Source of the DNA: Raphanus sativus
Lineage: Eukaryota > Streptophyta > Magnoliopsida > Brassicales > Brassicaceae
Assembly: GCF_000801105.2 (NCBI RefSeq)
Contig: NW_026615438.1
Location: forward strand, 1-64,000
Direction: 5' to 3'
Length of the DNA stretch: 64,000 nt
The stretch's first letter is position 1, and every line of letters starts with the position of its first letter. The translations under genes and the position numbers were made by a program. Shown in pieces: positions 43,494 to 55,400 of this stretch. The notes beneath the pieces were generated by a model. That model was not told the DNA's origin. It did no database searches and worked only from the letters and a program-made list of their open reading frames with translations.

Positions 43494-43513
43494 AATATAT
43501 GAGTCAGTTTGCC
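43494..43513 (+). promoter_or_regulatory. 20-bp block shared by noaCRM and CRM LTRs
   Basis: AATATATGAGTCAGTTTGCC, identical at 28031-28050 and 39814-39833 in the CRM LTRs and at 47892-47911 in the noaCRM 3' LTR. It lies 40-50 bp downstream of the TATA-like box, so it may fall in the R region (inference). Confidence 0.7.
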
Positions 43514-43946
43514 TTTAGCAAATACCTAAGTCTTTCTTGTGTGTTGTGAGAAGCAGCCTTGAGAGCAATTGTGTTTTATCAAGTTCCTTTCCATAGAACT
43601 TGTGGTTACACTTCGATCCATCAGATTGTGTGATTCAGTCTACAAATCTATCCATCTCCATCTCTTTTATTCTTGCTGAGTTGTTTATTCGAACAAGCAG
43701 CTTGAATCCATACTCCATCATCACGCCATCATTCATCCACTGAGATAGCAAGTTGGTTAGACGACCATTTGTTGTTTCCCATCCTCCATTGGTGCTTTGC
43801 AAGTCTCAATACAACCGGATCTAATCATCCCATCATCATCTTCATCAAAGCCTTCCATCTCAATCCATCTCACATCAAGCCGGTCCATTGATTCTTCTAT
43901 CTATCCAGCCAGCTTGAGAAGGTCCCTCTTGGTGCCTGTATCATTT

Positions 43947-43959
43947 TGGTATCAGAGCT
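43947..43959 (+). promoter_or_regulatory. Primer binding site of noaCRM
   Basis: TGGTATCAGAGCT, three bases after the LTR end; the spacer arrangement resembles that of the CRM element. Confidence 0.9.
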
Positions 43960-44734
43960 AAAAGCTCCTATCAGGTTATCTCTTTCCTTTTCATAGATTG
44001 TTTCATTTCCTTTAAAAAAAAAAAGAAGTTTTGTTTTATTTCTGTTCTTGTTATTTGGTTTCCAGAAAATTTAAAACCATAAAAAAAGGTGTTTCTAGTC
44101 TTGCTTCTGTTTATTTGATTCTCATAAAATAAAACTCCAAAAAAAAAAAAAAAGAGTTTGATACTTGTTCATTTCTGTTTGTTGCATTTTTATCGGTTTT
44201 GTGTTCTTGTTCATTTTAAATTGAAAAACCAAAAAGAGTTTAAAGTAGGTGACGATTTCAAGTTGTTTAATCTAAGAAAAGTTCAAAAAAATTGTGTTTC
44301 TTGTTTGCATTCATTTCCCAGCTCCTCTTACCATTTTTAGATTGATTGCATTCCTATTTTTCCATTGAAAGGTTTGAAAAAAAAAAGAAAAAGAATTTCA
44401 TTTGCATTCATATTGCCATATTTGTTTCATTGCATTTGAATTATTTTCTTGCATAATTCCATTCATTTCGTGCATCATTGTTTTCAAAAAAAAATTCAAA
44501 AAGAATTTATTTCATTTAGATATCCATATCATTAAAAAAAAAAATCATATCATATCATTTTAGTACTTGCATTTTATATCATAGCTACTTGTTGCATATC
44601 ATATAGTTTTTATTATTTCATTGTTCTGATTTATTGCATAGCATATAGTTTCATTTCTGTTCTGAATTATTTCATCCAACCATTTCCCTTTTAATATACT
44701 TGATCTTTGAGAAAGGATATTTTCAGGAAAATTA
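43960..44734 (+). other. noaCRM leader (5' untranslated region)
   Basis: About 775 bp, T-rich with many A runs (near 44014, 44140, 44378, 44534). No gene seen. A good 3' splice-site-like TTTTCAGGAAAAT lies just before the start codon (44721-44733), but no donor is evident. Confidence 0.75.
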
Positions 44735-47700
44735 ATGGAGCCAGACCAGATCATCTTGAAACAGCTTATGAAAGCAGTACAGACCATGGGAGATCGGATG
44801 GCCCAGCTGGAGAAGTCTGGTATTGCACGACCAGAAGGAAGACATAGAGTTGGAGAGACACCAAGAGCTGGATATGTGGAACCAAAGCCACCAGACCCTT
44901 CACTGATCATCCCACATCAAACTTCTAAAACTCAAAGCCATATTGTTCATTCTTATTCTGATTATGGATCTGCTAAGAAAACTAAACTTTATACATTTTC
45001 AGGAAGAAGAAGCTACCTAGAGTGGGAGAGAAACTTGGATGAGTGGTTCTACTACAACAACATCCTGAAGAAAGAGAGGTTAGCTTTTGCTATTGACCAG
45101 CTCAGAGATGTTGCTTTCAAATGGTGGATAAAAGAACAAGATGAAAGATGGTTGTACAAGGAGCCAACTATCACCACTTGGAGAGATCTTAAGGAAGCCA
45201 TGAGAGATGAGTTTGCACCAGAGTTTACCAATTCTCAAATCAGGGAACACTACCCTAGAAGGTGTCCAAACCGTGACTCACAAGAGGCATTAAGAGTAGT
45301 ACCACAAGAAGGTCAAAGAGACATGCTTCCACAAGCAATCTCTCAGCCAAAACAGAGACATCAATCTACTTATTGTTCAAGCCAAAATAATGGCGTGCCA
45401 ATGACCATGGAGAAGAACAAAGTTCTCAGCCAAAGCACATTGTGCAAAATAGATAGAAAACCAGATCAAGCAAGTGTTCAAACAAAGCCTAAGGTAAGTC
45501 CTACACTTGATCAATTGGTTTATAATTCATCTACCACTGTTATGATGCACTTGTCTTTGTCAAAAGGTGTTGTAACAGGGCTTGAGGAGTCCATGAAAGA
45601 AGAGACAACAGGCGCAATCCATGTTATAAACCAGATGAGAGTTCAAGACACAATGCAGCCTAAGATGCTTAAAGAAGCAAAACCAGTGATGAAAATATCC
45701 TACCAAGGTAAGTGTCTAACACCACCTTTAGATACTGGTACTGATGTGTTTGTTCATGACCTAGAGGAAAAAAATGAAAGCTCTATGCTTACTGAAGTGT
45801 CAAAGGAAGAAACAGAACACAAGTTCACTCATGAGCCACACAATGAGTGGAACCTAAAATCTGAACAAAAGTTTGTTCAAGTGCTAAAACCTGAGGTAAA
45901 TTTCACTCTAGATCAGAATGATATTATTAAATCCATGATAAGAATAATATACTTGTCTTGTCCAAGAGGAAGTGAAATAGGTACAAGAGACCAAGGTGAG
46001 AGCAAGCCAAACAAAGCAAGGGAATTTCTTGCTGCCACAACTGAAATTAAGGTTCCTAGTTCTTTGTTTTCATCAGTTTATAAATTTTTTTACTTTGGTA
46101 AAATACACTTGTCTTTGCCAAGATGTTTTGACCCAGGTATAAGCAAAGAAAAAGGCATTCCAAACCGTGAGGAAGTCTTAAAACAAGATGCCATAGCCAT
46201 GATTTCAATAGATGCTTTCCAGAAACCAGTTCAAGGAGATGCTGAACCAATGCCATTTAAATTCAGCATCAACAAGGAAAGTTTCTATGATCTTAAAATT
46301 CCTATGAAATTTTATTATCCAGATATGATTCACTTGTCTTTGCCAGAAAGTTTTGATCCAGGTATAAGACAAGAAGATGTTCATACCAGCCTAGGTAAAA
46401 AGGTGCAAGAAAGGCAGCCATCAATCCAAAGTTGTCCAAAGAAGAATTTAATTCTTCATCATGCTGAAGCACCTATGGTAACTCCGGCCCTAAAACATTC
46501 TGTTTATCAGACTTCACTATCAGATATAATTCATTTGGTCTTTGTCCAGAATGTTGAGAATTTTTCAGGTTGCAAAGAAGAGAGCTTTAAAGAAATCCCA
46601 CCGGATACTTTTTTATTGCTTGGAGAATCAGTCCCAAAGATGGTCAACTATAAGACTACCAAAAGTGTGAAGTACCATCAACCTCAGAAGAGATACAATG
46701 ACAATATCCAGTACAGAGGCGTGATCATTTCTCATCTTTTCAAAGAGGAGCCACCAGATGCAAAACCCATCCCCAAACCGAAACAATATCAAGGTAAGGC
46801 TTTGGAATCCCAAAAGAGAATGAAACCTGACTTGCTCTATTGTGGTGTATCAGGTTATCCAGTTTTGAGGTCAAAACTTTTACAAGGGGGAGGGAATGAT
46901 GAGGCCATCAAACCAGTAGCTGAACCAGAGGTCGACCCAACACCCTGCTCAACTAACCATGGCGCCAACAAGGACATATGTGCACTAAAAATACCATATC
47001 TCATCAACCAGGAGGAAGTTTGTCACGAAGCCAATTTTAATGGATTCTACACTCAACAAGAGCACGCGGCGAATTGGTTTCATATCAAAAGGATTAATGG
47101 TTTAGAAGTTATGCCATTTTCAAGTCAAAGGTGGCCCGACTTGCCTTATTTAGAAGATCAGGAGCATATAATATCTCAAACTCAATGCTGGCGTCCAGGA
47201 GACTTTGTGCTATTTCTAGAAGCACTCCACAACCCATTAAGAAGCACCAGCACACACTGGATCAGGCGGATCCTTGAAGAAACCACTCAAATCAAACCGG
47301 AGCTAAATATGGAAACTTGGACAATTATTTGGTTTGATCAATACCAAACCAAGATTTGGCGACCAGGTCTGATTTATTACAAGACAATGAAGGCAGGAGA
47401 CATTAGAAGAGCAAGAATTATTCATGTTATCACTTGGAGCTCAATATGGACCGACTTTCCTTATTTGGATTCATGCACATTTTCTGGTCAGCCTTGTCAA
47501 CTGCTCTTTCCTTTCATCTCTGGAGCTATGAAGACATTATGCACGAACCTGGACACTCCAAGACTTCATTACTTCCTGCCTAAACTTTCCAGATTCAAGC
47601 AAAGTCAAAGAATCCCATTCATTCAGCCATCATCTCCAACGGCTAGTGACACATATGGTAAGAAACAATTTAAATTACTTGATATCTTGATTAACCAGAT

Positions 47701-47863
47701 TTGTCTTGCAGGTTCTATGTATTTTTATTTATTTTATTTTAAGTATTTTAAGGCATTGTTTAGCCATATTTTCGTCCTAGATAATAGCATAGTCATTTAT
47801 GTATTTGCTTCAAGTCCCCAAGAAGGGCAAAGCTGCATTGGACACTATATAAGTCCCTTATAA
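44735..47863 (+). CDS. noaCRM protein: Gag-like start, DTG motif, five degenerate repeats, LTR-encoded tail
   Basis: 1042 residues, one open frame, starting MEPDQIILKQLMKAV (possible coiled coil). Residues ~90-175 resemble a Ty3 capsid: YLEWERNLDEWFYYNNI, FKWWIKEQ, EFAPEFTNSQI. There is no zinc knuckle. LDTGTD at 332-337 recalls a retroviral aspartic protease site but lacks the rest of the domain. Five diverged units of about 70-140 residues each contain an 'IHLSLP..FDPGI'-like core, near 270, 405, 456, 531 and 598. From residue 721 (nt 46897) the protein is encoded by the 3' LTR; this 322-residue tail is Trp-rich and ends in a hydrophobic stretch. Its hinge (PVLRSK...GGGND) matches that of CRM Pol. 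Function unknown; I infer a particle or targeting role. The frame is kept open despite no pol. Confidence 0.85.
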   Translation: MEPDQIILKQLMKAVQTMGDRMAQLEKSGIARPEGRHRVGETPRAGYVEPKPPDPSLIIPHQTSKTQSHIVHSYSDYGSAKKTKLYTFSGRRSYLEWERNLDEWFYYNNILKKERLAFAIDQLRDVAFKWWIKEQDERWLYKEPTITTWRDLKEAMRDEFAPEFTNSQIREHYPRRCPNRDSQEALRVVPQEGQRDMLPQAISQPKQRHQSTYCSSQNNGVPMTMEKNKVLSQSTLCKIDRKPDQASVQTKPKVSPTLDQLVYNSSTTVMMHLSLSKGVVTGLEESMKEETTGAIHVINQMRVQDTMQPKMLKEAKPVMKISYQGKCLTPPLDTGTDVFVHDLEEKNESSMLTEVSKEETEHKFTHEPHNEWNLKSEQKFVQVLKPEVNFTLDQNDIIKSMIRIIYLSCPRGSEIGTRDQGESKPNKAREFLAATTEIKVPSSLFSSVYKFFYFGKIHLSLPRCFDPGISKEKGIPNREEVLKQDAIAMISIDAFQKPVQGDAEPMPFKFSINKESFYDLKIPMKFYYPDMIHLSLPESFDPGIRQEDVHTSLGKKVQERQPSIQSCPKKNLILHHAEAPMVTPALKHSVYQTSLSDIIHLVFVQNVENFSGCKEESFKEIPPDTFLLLGESVPKMVNYKTTKSVKYHQPQKRYNDNIQYRGVIISHLFKEEPPDAKPIPKPKQYQGKALESQKRMKPDLLYCGVSGYPVLRSKLLQGGGNDEAIKPVAEPEVDPTPCSTNHGANKDICALKIPYLINQEEVCHEANFNGFYTQQEHAANWFHIKRINGLEVMPFSSQRWPDLPYLEDQEHIISQTQCWRPGDFVLFLEALHNPLRSTSTHWIRRILEETTQIKPELNMETWTIIWFDQYQTKIWRPGLIYYKTMKAGDIRRARIIHVITWSSIWTDFPYLDSCTFSGQPCQLLFPFISGAMKTLCTNLDTPRLHYFLPKLSRFKQSQRIPFIQPSSPTASDTYGKKQFKLLDILINQICLAGSMYFYLFYFKYFKALFSHIFVLDNSIVIYVFASSPQEGQSCIGHYISPL
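46884..46896 (+). promoter_or_regulatory. Polypurine tract of noaCRM
   Basis: AAGGGGGAGGGAA before the 3' LTR, identical to the CRM tract and likewise inside the coding frame. Confidence 0.9.
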
Positions 47864-48341
47864 GCAGTTGTGTATATTGGAACCTTTATGAAATATATGA
47901 GTCAGTTTGCCTTTAGCAAATACCTAAGTCTTTCTTGTGTGTTGTGAGAAGCAGCCTTGAGAGCAATTGTGTTTTATCAAGTTCCTTTCCATAGAACTTG
48001 TGGTTACACTTCGATCCATCAGATTGTGTGATTCAGTCTACAAATCTATCCATCTCCATCTCTTTTATTCTTGCTGAGTTGTTTATTCGAACAAGCAGCT
48101 TGAATCCATACTCCATCATCACGCCATCATTCATCCACTGAGATAGCAAGTTGGTTAGACGACCATTTGTTGTTTCCCATCCTCCATTGGTGCTTTGCAA
48201 GTCTCAATACAACCGGATCTAATCATCCCATCATCATCTTCATCAAAGCCTTCCATCTCAATCCATCTCACATCAAGCCGGTCCATTGATTCTTCTATCT
48301 ATCCAGCCAGCTTGAGAAGGTCCCTCTTGGTGCCTGTATCA
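46897..48341 (+). repeat. noaCRM 3' LTR
   Basis: 1445 bp copy of 42499-43943. The first 967 bp are coding (end of the 1042-codon frame). Ends TGTATCA, then the AAAAG duplication and resumed Copia-D. Confidence 0.94.
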
Positions 48342-48346
48342 AAAAG

Positions 48347-51300
48347 GGGCACTTGTGCTTGCAAACCAAGCAGAAGAAGAAAGCAAAACAGAGGGCATGG
48401 CAAATAAGAGCTCTTACAAACCAGAAGAGAAGAAAGTGTGGGTGTGTGATCACTGCAAGAAGAAGGGCCATGGCAAAGACAAGTGCTGGATTCTTCACCC
48501 ACATCTCAAGCCTCAGAAGTTCAGGACTCCTTATGCTGATGCAAGAGCCAACTTCTCTGGTGAGATAGGAGAACCATCCACTCCCATGCGCGCAAAGGAT
48601 ACTGGTGATGGGAAGGCCTTAACCTTCAGTGGGAGTTCAGCTATGGTGACCACACATGATGAGACTATCAAGAGGTCAGACATTCAGGCTCTCATCAAAG
48701 TCCTCAAAGACAACTCTGGTAACACACTTGGTATCTCCCTTAATTCATCATATAAATTACCTACTGCTCTCATTAATTCAATTGATGCTCCTAGTAGTGT
48801 TAAGCCTCTAGTAATAGACTCAGGGGCTTCTCACCACATGATCAGTGATGCTAGGTTGATTAGTAATGTTGAGCCTGTTCTTGGAAATGTGATGATTGCA
48901 AATGGAGATAAAATACCAATTAAAGGTGTAGGAACTCTTAAACTGTTTGAAAAAGATTCTAAAGCTTTTTACATGCCAACCTTTGCTTCAAATTTATTAT
49001 CTGTAAAAAGGGTCACTAATGATTTAAATTGCAAAGTGATCTTTAGCCCTAATGAAGTTGTATTTCAGGATATTGAAACTAGTAGGTTGCTGGGCAATGG
49101 TGTGAGCAAGGGAGAGTTATACTTACTTGAAGACATCAAGCCTGCTTCCGATTTATCTTCTGCTTTTAGTTCTATTCCTGTTGTAGACAATAATGTATTA
49201 TGGCATGCTAGACTAGGTCATCCACACTCTAGGGCTCTGAACCTTTTGCTGCCTAATGTTTCCTTTCAAAATGATGGCTGTGAAGCTTGTATTCTTGGCA
49301 AACACTGCAAGTCTGTCTTTCCTAAGTCATCTACTATCTATGAAAACTGCTTTGATCTCATACACTCTGATGTCTGGACTGCACCATGCATATCTAGGGA
49401 GAATCATAAATATTTTGTCACTTTTATAGACCAAAAATCGAAATACACTTGGCTAACTATGATTCAAACCAAAGATAGAGTGTTGGATGCTTTTATCAAC
49501 TTCCAGACATACATAACTAACCATTTCAATGTTAAGATCAAAGTATTCAGGTCAGATAATGGAGGAGAATATACAAGCAATGCTTTCAAAAACCATCTAG
49601 CAAAACATGGCATCATCCACCAAACTAGCTGTCCATATACACCACAACAAAATGGTGTAGCAGAGAGGAAAAATAGGCATCTCATGGAAGTAGCAAGGTG
49701 CATGATGTTCTCGACCAATGTGCCCAAGAGATTTTGGAGTGATGCTGTCATGACAGCATGCTATCTCATCAATAGAACTCCAACCAGGGTCTTGGATGAT
49801 CTCACTCCATATGAGGTATTGAACAAAAGAAAACCCTCACTTAATCACTTGCGCATATTTGGTTGTTTGTGCTATGTTTTGCAGCCTAGTGAGCAGAGAA
49901 ATAAACTTGAGGCCAGAAGCACTAAGGCTATGTTCTTGGGTTATTCTCCTCACCAAAAAGGCTACAAGTGCTATGATCCAGACATGAGAAGGGTGCTAGT
50001 CTCTAGGGATGTCAAGTTTGTGGAATCAAGGGGATATTATGAGGAGAAGAGTTGGGATGAGCTCAAGGATCTCTCTCAATCATCCTCTGATAGGGCAGCT
50101 AATCTGAGGCGCATCATGGAATCAATAGGCATCAGTATGCCACAATCACAACAAGAAGAAAGACCAATCAACAATCCGACGACTGGACATGACCAGGAGG
50201 GTACAGAAAGTCCAGAAGCTGTGATTGAAGAGGTTGTTCCTGTTACAGATGACCTCCATCCTGATCCTGAAGGGGGGAGTCAAGAAAATCAAGAAGAGTC
50301 ACATCCGGTTCATGATCAGGATGAAAGACAAGAAGAGACAGTAATGCAACAATCTGAGGAAGAGTTAGTGGGAAATGAGCAACAAATGGATACTAGCCAA
50401 CAGCTTAGAAGAAGCACAAGGCAGAGAAAACCAGCATCAAACTGGACAAATACAAGAGTGTATTTCAACAGTCAAGCAGTAGCTCACCCAATCCAAGCAG
50501 TCTGCTCACTTGCCCAATACCCAGTGGAACATCAAGCCTTCATGATCAGCTTAGATGAGGAGTATATCCCAAGGTCTTATGAAGAAGCAATGGCTTTGGA
50601 TGAGTGGAGAGAGTCTGTTGGTGATGAGATGGGTGCTATGGTTAAAAATGACACATGGTATGAGACTCCACTTCCCAAAGGCAAGAAGGCAGTAACAAGC
50701 ATGCTACTCTTCACCATAAAGTATCAAGCTAATGGGAAACCAGAGAGGAAGAAAACAAGACTGGTTGCAAGAGGGTACACTCAGGTCTATGGGCAAGATT
50801 ACCTAGACACATTTGCACCAGTGGCCAAGTTACACACGATCAGAGTAGTTCTCTCATTGGCAGTCAACCTAGAGTGGGATCTGTGGCAGATGGATGTCAA
50901 GAATGCCTTCCTCCAAGGTGAACTAGAAGATGAAGTCTACATGAGACCACCTCCTGGTATGGAAGATCTAGTACAGCCTGGAAATGTGCTTAGGTTAAAG
51001 AAAGCAATATATGGATTAAAGCAATCTCCAAGAGCCTGGTATCATAAACTCAGCACAACACTCAATGGGAGAGGATTCAACAAGTCTGAAGCTGATCACA
51101 CCCTCTTTACACTCACCTCGCAACAAGGCATCATAGTCATACTGATATATGTTGATGACATTATCATAACAGGGAGTGATAAGGAAGGTATTATCTCAAC
51201 TAAGGTTTTTCTTAAATCATCATTTGATATTAAAGACTTGGGTGAACTAAAGTACTTTCTAGGGATTGAGATATGCCGATCTAAAGAGGGGCTATTCTTA

Positions 51301-51826
51301 AACCAAAGAAAGTACACACTTGATATGTTGAGTGAAGCAGGCGATCTAGGTACAAAGAAAGCAAAGACTCCATTGGAGGATGGTTACAAAGTATTGCGCA
51401 AGGGGGAGTTTGAAGATAAGCCATTTGGAGATGTCAAGAGATATAGAAGAATGGTTGGGAAACTCATCTACCTAACCATCACAAGACCAGACATATGCTT
51501 TGCTGTGAATCAAGTCAGCCAGCAGATGCAAGCACCAAGAGTTCATCATTGGAACATGGTTGAGAGGATCTTAAGGTATCTAAGAGAAGCACCAGGTCAA
51601 GGAATCTGGATGGGATGCAATAAGAGCAGTGAGATAGTGGGATACTGTGATGCTGATTGGGCAGGAGATAGAGTTGATAGGAGATCAACTACTGGATATT
51701 GCACTTTCATTGGAGGCAACTTGGTGACTTGGAAGAGCAAGAAGCAAAAGGTTGTGTCATGTTCAAGTGCTGAAGCTGAATACAGGGCTATGAGGAAGCT
51801 TACAAGCGAGTTGATCTGGATAAGAG
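48347..51826 (+). pseudogene. Copia-D polyprotein, central block: zinc knuckle to RNase H
   Basis: Resumes with GALVLANQAEEES after noaCRM. Contains the zinc knuckle CDHCKKKGHGKDKC, protease DSGASHHMI, pre-integrase WHARLGHPHS and CEACILGKHC, integrase HSDVWTA, RSDNGGEYTS and NGVAERKNRHLM, an acidic linker, RT with DVKNAFLQGELEDEVYM and YVDD, and RNase H with CDADWAGD and SSAEAEYRAM. It ends at TSELIWI, where Copia-E is inserted. No stop or frameshift seen. The last residues of the longer open frame (VKEYED) are Copia-E LTR. Confidence 0.94.
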
Positions 51827-52287
51827 TGAAAGAATATGAAGATTAGAAGTATGGAAGAGAGTGGCGAGAGTGAGAGACAAAGAGAATGTGAAACATGATT
51901 CTTAATATTCAATATGGTAAGCATACAAGGTTTATATAAAGGGAAAGACAGCATAAGAAAGTAATAAACAAAAGGAACAATAAACAAATCTGTCGATGAT
52001 CAGTGAGGGGCAGAGTGAGCAGAGTGAAAGTGACTGGTCCTAACGGGTGGGAGGACCACTCTTTCCTTAACTCAACCCGTGACCTTTCTCCTCAGCGCCA
52101 ACCACTTCACTTGGCGAGTTTCTTCTTCACTTCTCCTCATCACTTAATCCTTCTCATTAATCAACTACTAAACTTATCCACCTTGTACTCCAAGCTAGGT
52201 TATAAACTTGGTTCACAAGCAATGATCATCCTTTGCTCTCTTACGCTTGATCTGCTTCCTCTTTACTCTTGATGCTTCATCTCAACA
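51827..52287 (-). repeat. Copia-E 3' LTR
   Basis: 461 bp; plus strand starts TGAAAGAATATG and ends CATCTCAACA. Contains the TATA-like TTTATATAAA at 51931-51940. Confidence 0.94.
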
Positions 52288-52296
52288 CTCCCCCTC
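52288..52296 (-). promoter_or_regulatory. Polypurine tract of Copia-E
   Basis: Minus strand GAGGGGGAG immediately before the 3' LTR, with the flanking CAAGCTTG inverted repeat. Confidence 0.92.
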
Positions 52297-52356
52297 AAGC
52301 TTGACCATATGGAACAAGTCAAGCTTGGAAGATCATGAAGCATTCCCTCATTAAAA

Positions 52357-52399
52357 CCTTGATGTGCAAAACCCAGTGGGACAAAAAAACACATCAAGG
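52357..52399 (-). promoter_or_regulatory. Covarying 3' hairpin of Copia-E
   Basis: CCTTGATGTG pairs with CACATCAAGG, 10 of 10. Copia-D has CCTTGATATG/CATATCAAGG at the homologous place, so both members of one pair changed together. The loop contains GTCCCACTGGG. Confidence 0.75.
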
Positions 52400-52430
52400 A
52401 AAAAGAGTAGAACACTTCATGAAGAGGGGA

Positions 52431-55400
52431 TCACTGAGATGAAAGATCCACAAGTCCAAGCCTTGAATGGATGGACTCGCAGACTTTAGAACTTGCAGCC
52501 TTGGTGAAGATATCTGCCAACTGATCCTCACTTCTGGTGTAGCATGGGAGTATAACCTTCTGCTCAACAGCTTGCCTTACTTTGTGACAATCAACTTCAA
52601 TGTGCTTGGTTCTCTCGTGGAAGACAGAGTTGCTGGCAATGTGTATAGCCGCCTGGTTGTCACAATGCATGGTGATAGGTGTTGTGAACTCAATCCCCAA
52701 ATCCTTAAGCAACCCCTTGATCCAGATCAACTCACTTGTCAGCTTCCTCATTGCCCTATACTCAGCTTCAGCACTTGAACAAGACACAACCTTTTGCTTC
52801 TTGCTCTTCCAAGTCACCAAGTTACCTCCAATGAAGGTGCAATAGCCAGTAGTTGATCTCCTATCAACTCTATCTCCTGCCCAATCAGCATCACAGTATC
52901 CAACTATCTCGGTGCTCTTGTTACACCCCATCCAGATTCCCTGTCCGGGTGCTTCTCTTAGATACCTTAGAATCCTCTCAACCATGCCCCAATGATGAAC
53001 TTTTGGTGCTTGCATCTGCTGGCTCACTTGGTTCACGGCAAAGCATATATCTGGCCTTGTGATGGTTAGATAGATGAGTTTTCCCACCATTCTTCTGTAT
53101 CTCTTAACATCTTCAAATGGTTTATCCTCAAACTCCCCCTTGCGCAATACTTTGTACCCATCTTCCAATGGAGTCTTTGCTTTCTTTGCACCTAAATCAC
53201 CTGCCTCACTTAACATATCAAGTGTGTACTTTCTCTGGTTTAAGAATAGCCCCTCTTTAGATCGGCATATCTCAATCCCTAGAAAGTACTTTAGTTCTCC
53301 CAAGTCTTTGATATCAAATGAGGATTTAAGAAAAGCCTTAGTTAAGGTGATACCTTCTTTATCACTGCCTGTAATGATAATGTCATCCACATATATCAGG
53401 ATGACTATGATACCTTGTTCCGTGGTCAGTGTAAACAAAGTGTGATCAGCTTCAGACTTGTTGAACCCTCTTCCATTTAGTGTTGTGCTGAGCTTGTGGT
53501 ACCAGGCTCTTGGAGATTGCTTTAACCCATAGATTGCTTTCCTTAGCCTGAGAACATTTCCTGGTTGTACAAGATCTTCCATACCAGGAGGTGGCCTCAT
53601 GTAGACTTCATCTTCTAGTTCACCTTGTAGGAAAGCATTCTTGACATCCATCTGCCATAGATCCCACTCTAGGTTTACTGCCAGTGAGAGAACCACTCTG
53701 ATCGTGTGAAGCTTTGCCACTGGTGCAAAGGTATCCAAGTAATCCTCTCCATAGACCTGAGTGTAGCCTCTTGCTACAAGTCTTGTCTTCCTCCTTTCTG
53801 GCTTTCCATTGGCTCCATACTTGATTGTGAAGAGAAGCCGGCTTGTCACTGCTTTCTTTCCTTTGGGAAGCTTACTTTCAAAGAATGTTCCATTCTTTTC
53901 CATAGCTCCCATCTCATCTCCAACAGATGCTCTCCACTCCTCATCCTGCATAGCTTCCTCATATGTCTTTGGAATCCATTCTTGATCCAATTCAGTGATG
54001 AAGGCTTGATGCGCCACTGGATACTGAGCTAGTGAACACACTCCTTGGGTTGGATGGGCTACTGCTTGATTGTTGAAATACACTCTTGTATTCATCCAGT
54101 CTGAGGCTGGTCTTCTTTCCCTTGTGCTTCTCCTAAGCATTGGTTGAGCTAACTGCTCCTCTTCCATGTGTTCCTCAACTTGTTGCTCCTCAGCTGGTGT
54201 ATTTGCATTTCCATCCTGATCATGAACCTGATCACTGTGTGGTGATGTTTCTTGATTCCCCCCTTCAGGATTAGGATGGGAATCCTCACTTGCCGGAGCA
54301 ACCTCTTCACTCACAGCCACTGGAGGTTGATTGCCAGCTCCAGTACTCCCATTTTCAGAACCACCAGCTCCATCACTCTGAGGTTGACTCGGCTGAGGCA
54401 TATGGATGCCAAGAGACTCCATAATTCTTCTCAAATTGTTTGCCCTATCAGTGGAGGATTGAGAGAGGTCCTTGAGCTCATCCCAACTCTTCTCATCATA
54501 AAACCCTCTTGATTCCACAAACTTGACATCTCTTGACACATGAACCCTCCTCATGTTGGGATCATAGCATTTGTAGCCCTTCTGAGTAGTAGAGTAGCCA
54601 ATGAATATAGCCTTAGTGCTTCTGGCCTCTAATTTGTTCCTCTGCATACCTGGCTGTAACACATAACACAAGCACCCAAACACACGCAAGTGATCAAGAG
54701 ATGGTTTCTTGTTGTTCAATACCTCATATGGAGTGAGATCATCTAGCACTCTTGTTGGGGTCCTATTGATAAGGTAACATGCTGTCATGACTGCATCACT
54801 CCAGAAACGTTTGGGCACATTGGTATAGAACATCATACACCTTGCCACTTCCATCAAATGTCTATTCTTCCTCTCAGCTACACCATTTTGTTGTGGTGTA
54901 TAAGGGCAACTAGTTTGATGGATGATGCCGTGCTTTGCAAGGTGATTTTTGAATGCATGGCTTGTGTATTCTCCTCCATTATCTGACCTGAATACTTTGA
55001 TCTTAACATTGAATTGGTTAGTTATATAGTTTTGAAAATTTATGAAAGCATCTAGCACCCTATCTTTGGTTTGAATCATAGTCAGCCAAGTGTATTTCGA
55101 TTTTTGATCAATAAAGGTGACAAAATACTTATGATTCTCCCTAGATATGCATGGTGCAGTCCACACATCAGAATGAATAAGATCAAAGCAGTGTTCATAA
55201 ATCGTGGAAGACTTAGGAAACACAGTCTTGCAATGTTTGCCAAGAATACAAGCTTCACAGCCATCATTTTTAAAAGAAACATTAGGCAATAAAAGGTTCA
55301 GAGCCCTAGAGTGTGGATGACCTAGTCTAGCATGCCATAATACATTATTGTCAACAGGAATTGAAATGAAAGCAGTAGATAAATCAGCTGCCGGCTTGAT

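Larger units (their letters stand above)
42499..43943 (+). repeat. noaCRM 5' LTR
   Basis: 1445 bp. It contains an open frame (to 43465) identical to the C-terminal tail encoded by the 3' LTR, a TATA-like box at 43448-43455 and the CRM-shared block at 43494-43513. Confidence 0.94.
42499..48341 (+). mobile_element. noaCRM, non-autonomous CRM-related LTR retrotransposon with a large open frame
   Basis: 5843 bp flanked by AAAAG (42494-42498 and 48342-48346). LTRs are 1445 bp each and look identical. The LTR starts TGATGAGGCCATC and ends TGTATCA. The primer site follows after TTT, and the purine tract equals that of the CRM element. It has no RT, RNase H or integrase motifs, but one 1042-codon frame spans the interior and runs into the 3' LTR. 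Shared signals and a matching C-terminal junction (VLRSK...GGGND) tie it to the CRM element. Rice has non-autonomous CRM relatives (noaCRR), so the category is known; this protein I do not recognise. Confidence 0.88.

Noticed and set aside
47657..47711. Possible intron near the end of the noaCRM frame (GTAAGAAAC ... TTTGTCTTGCAG)
   Set aside because: About 55 bp is too short for a usual plant intron and the frame is open without splicing; left as unproven.
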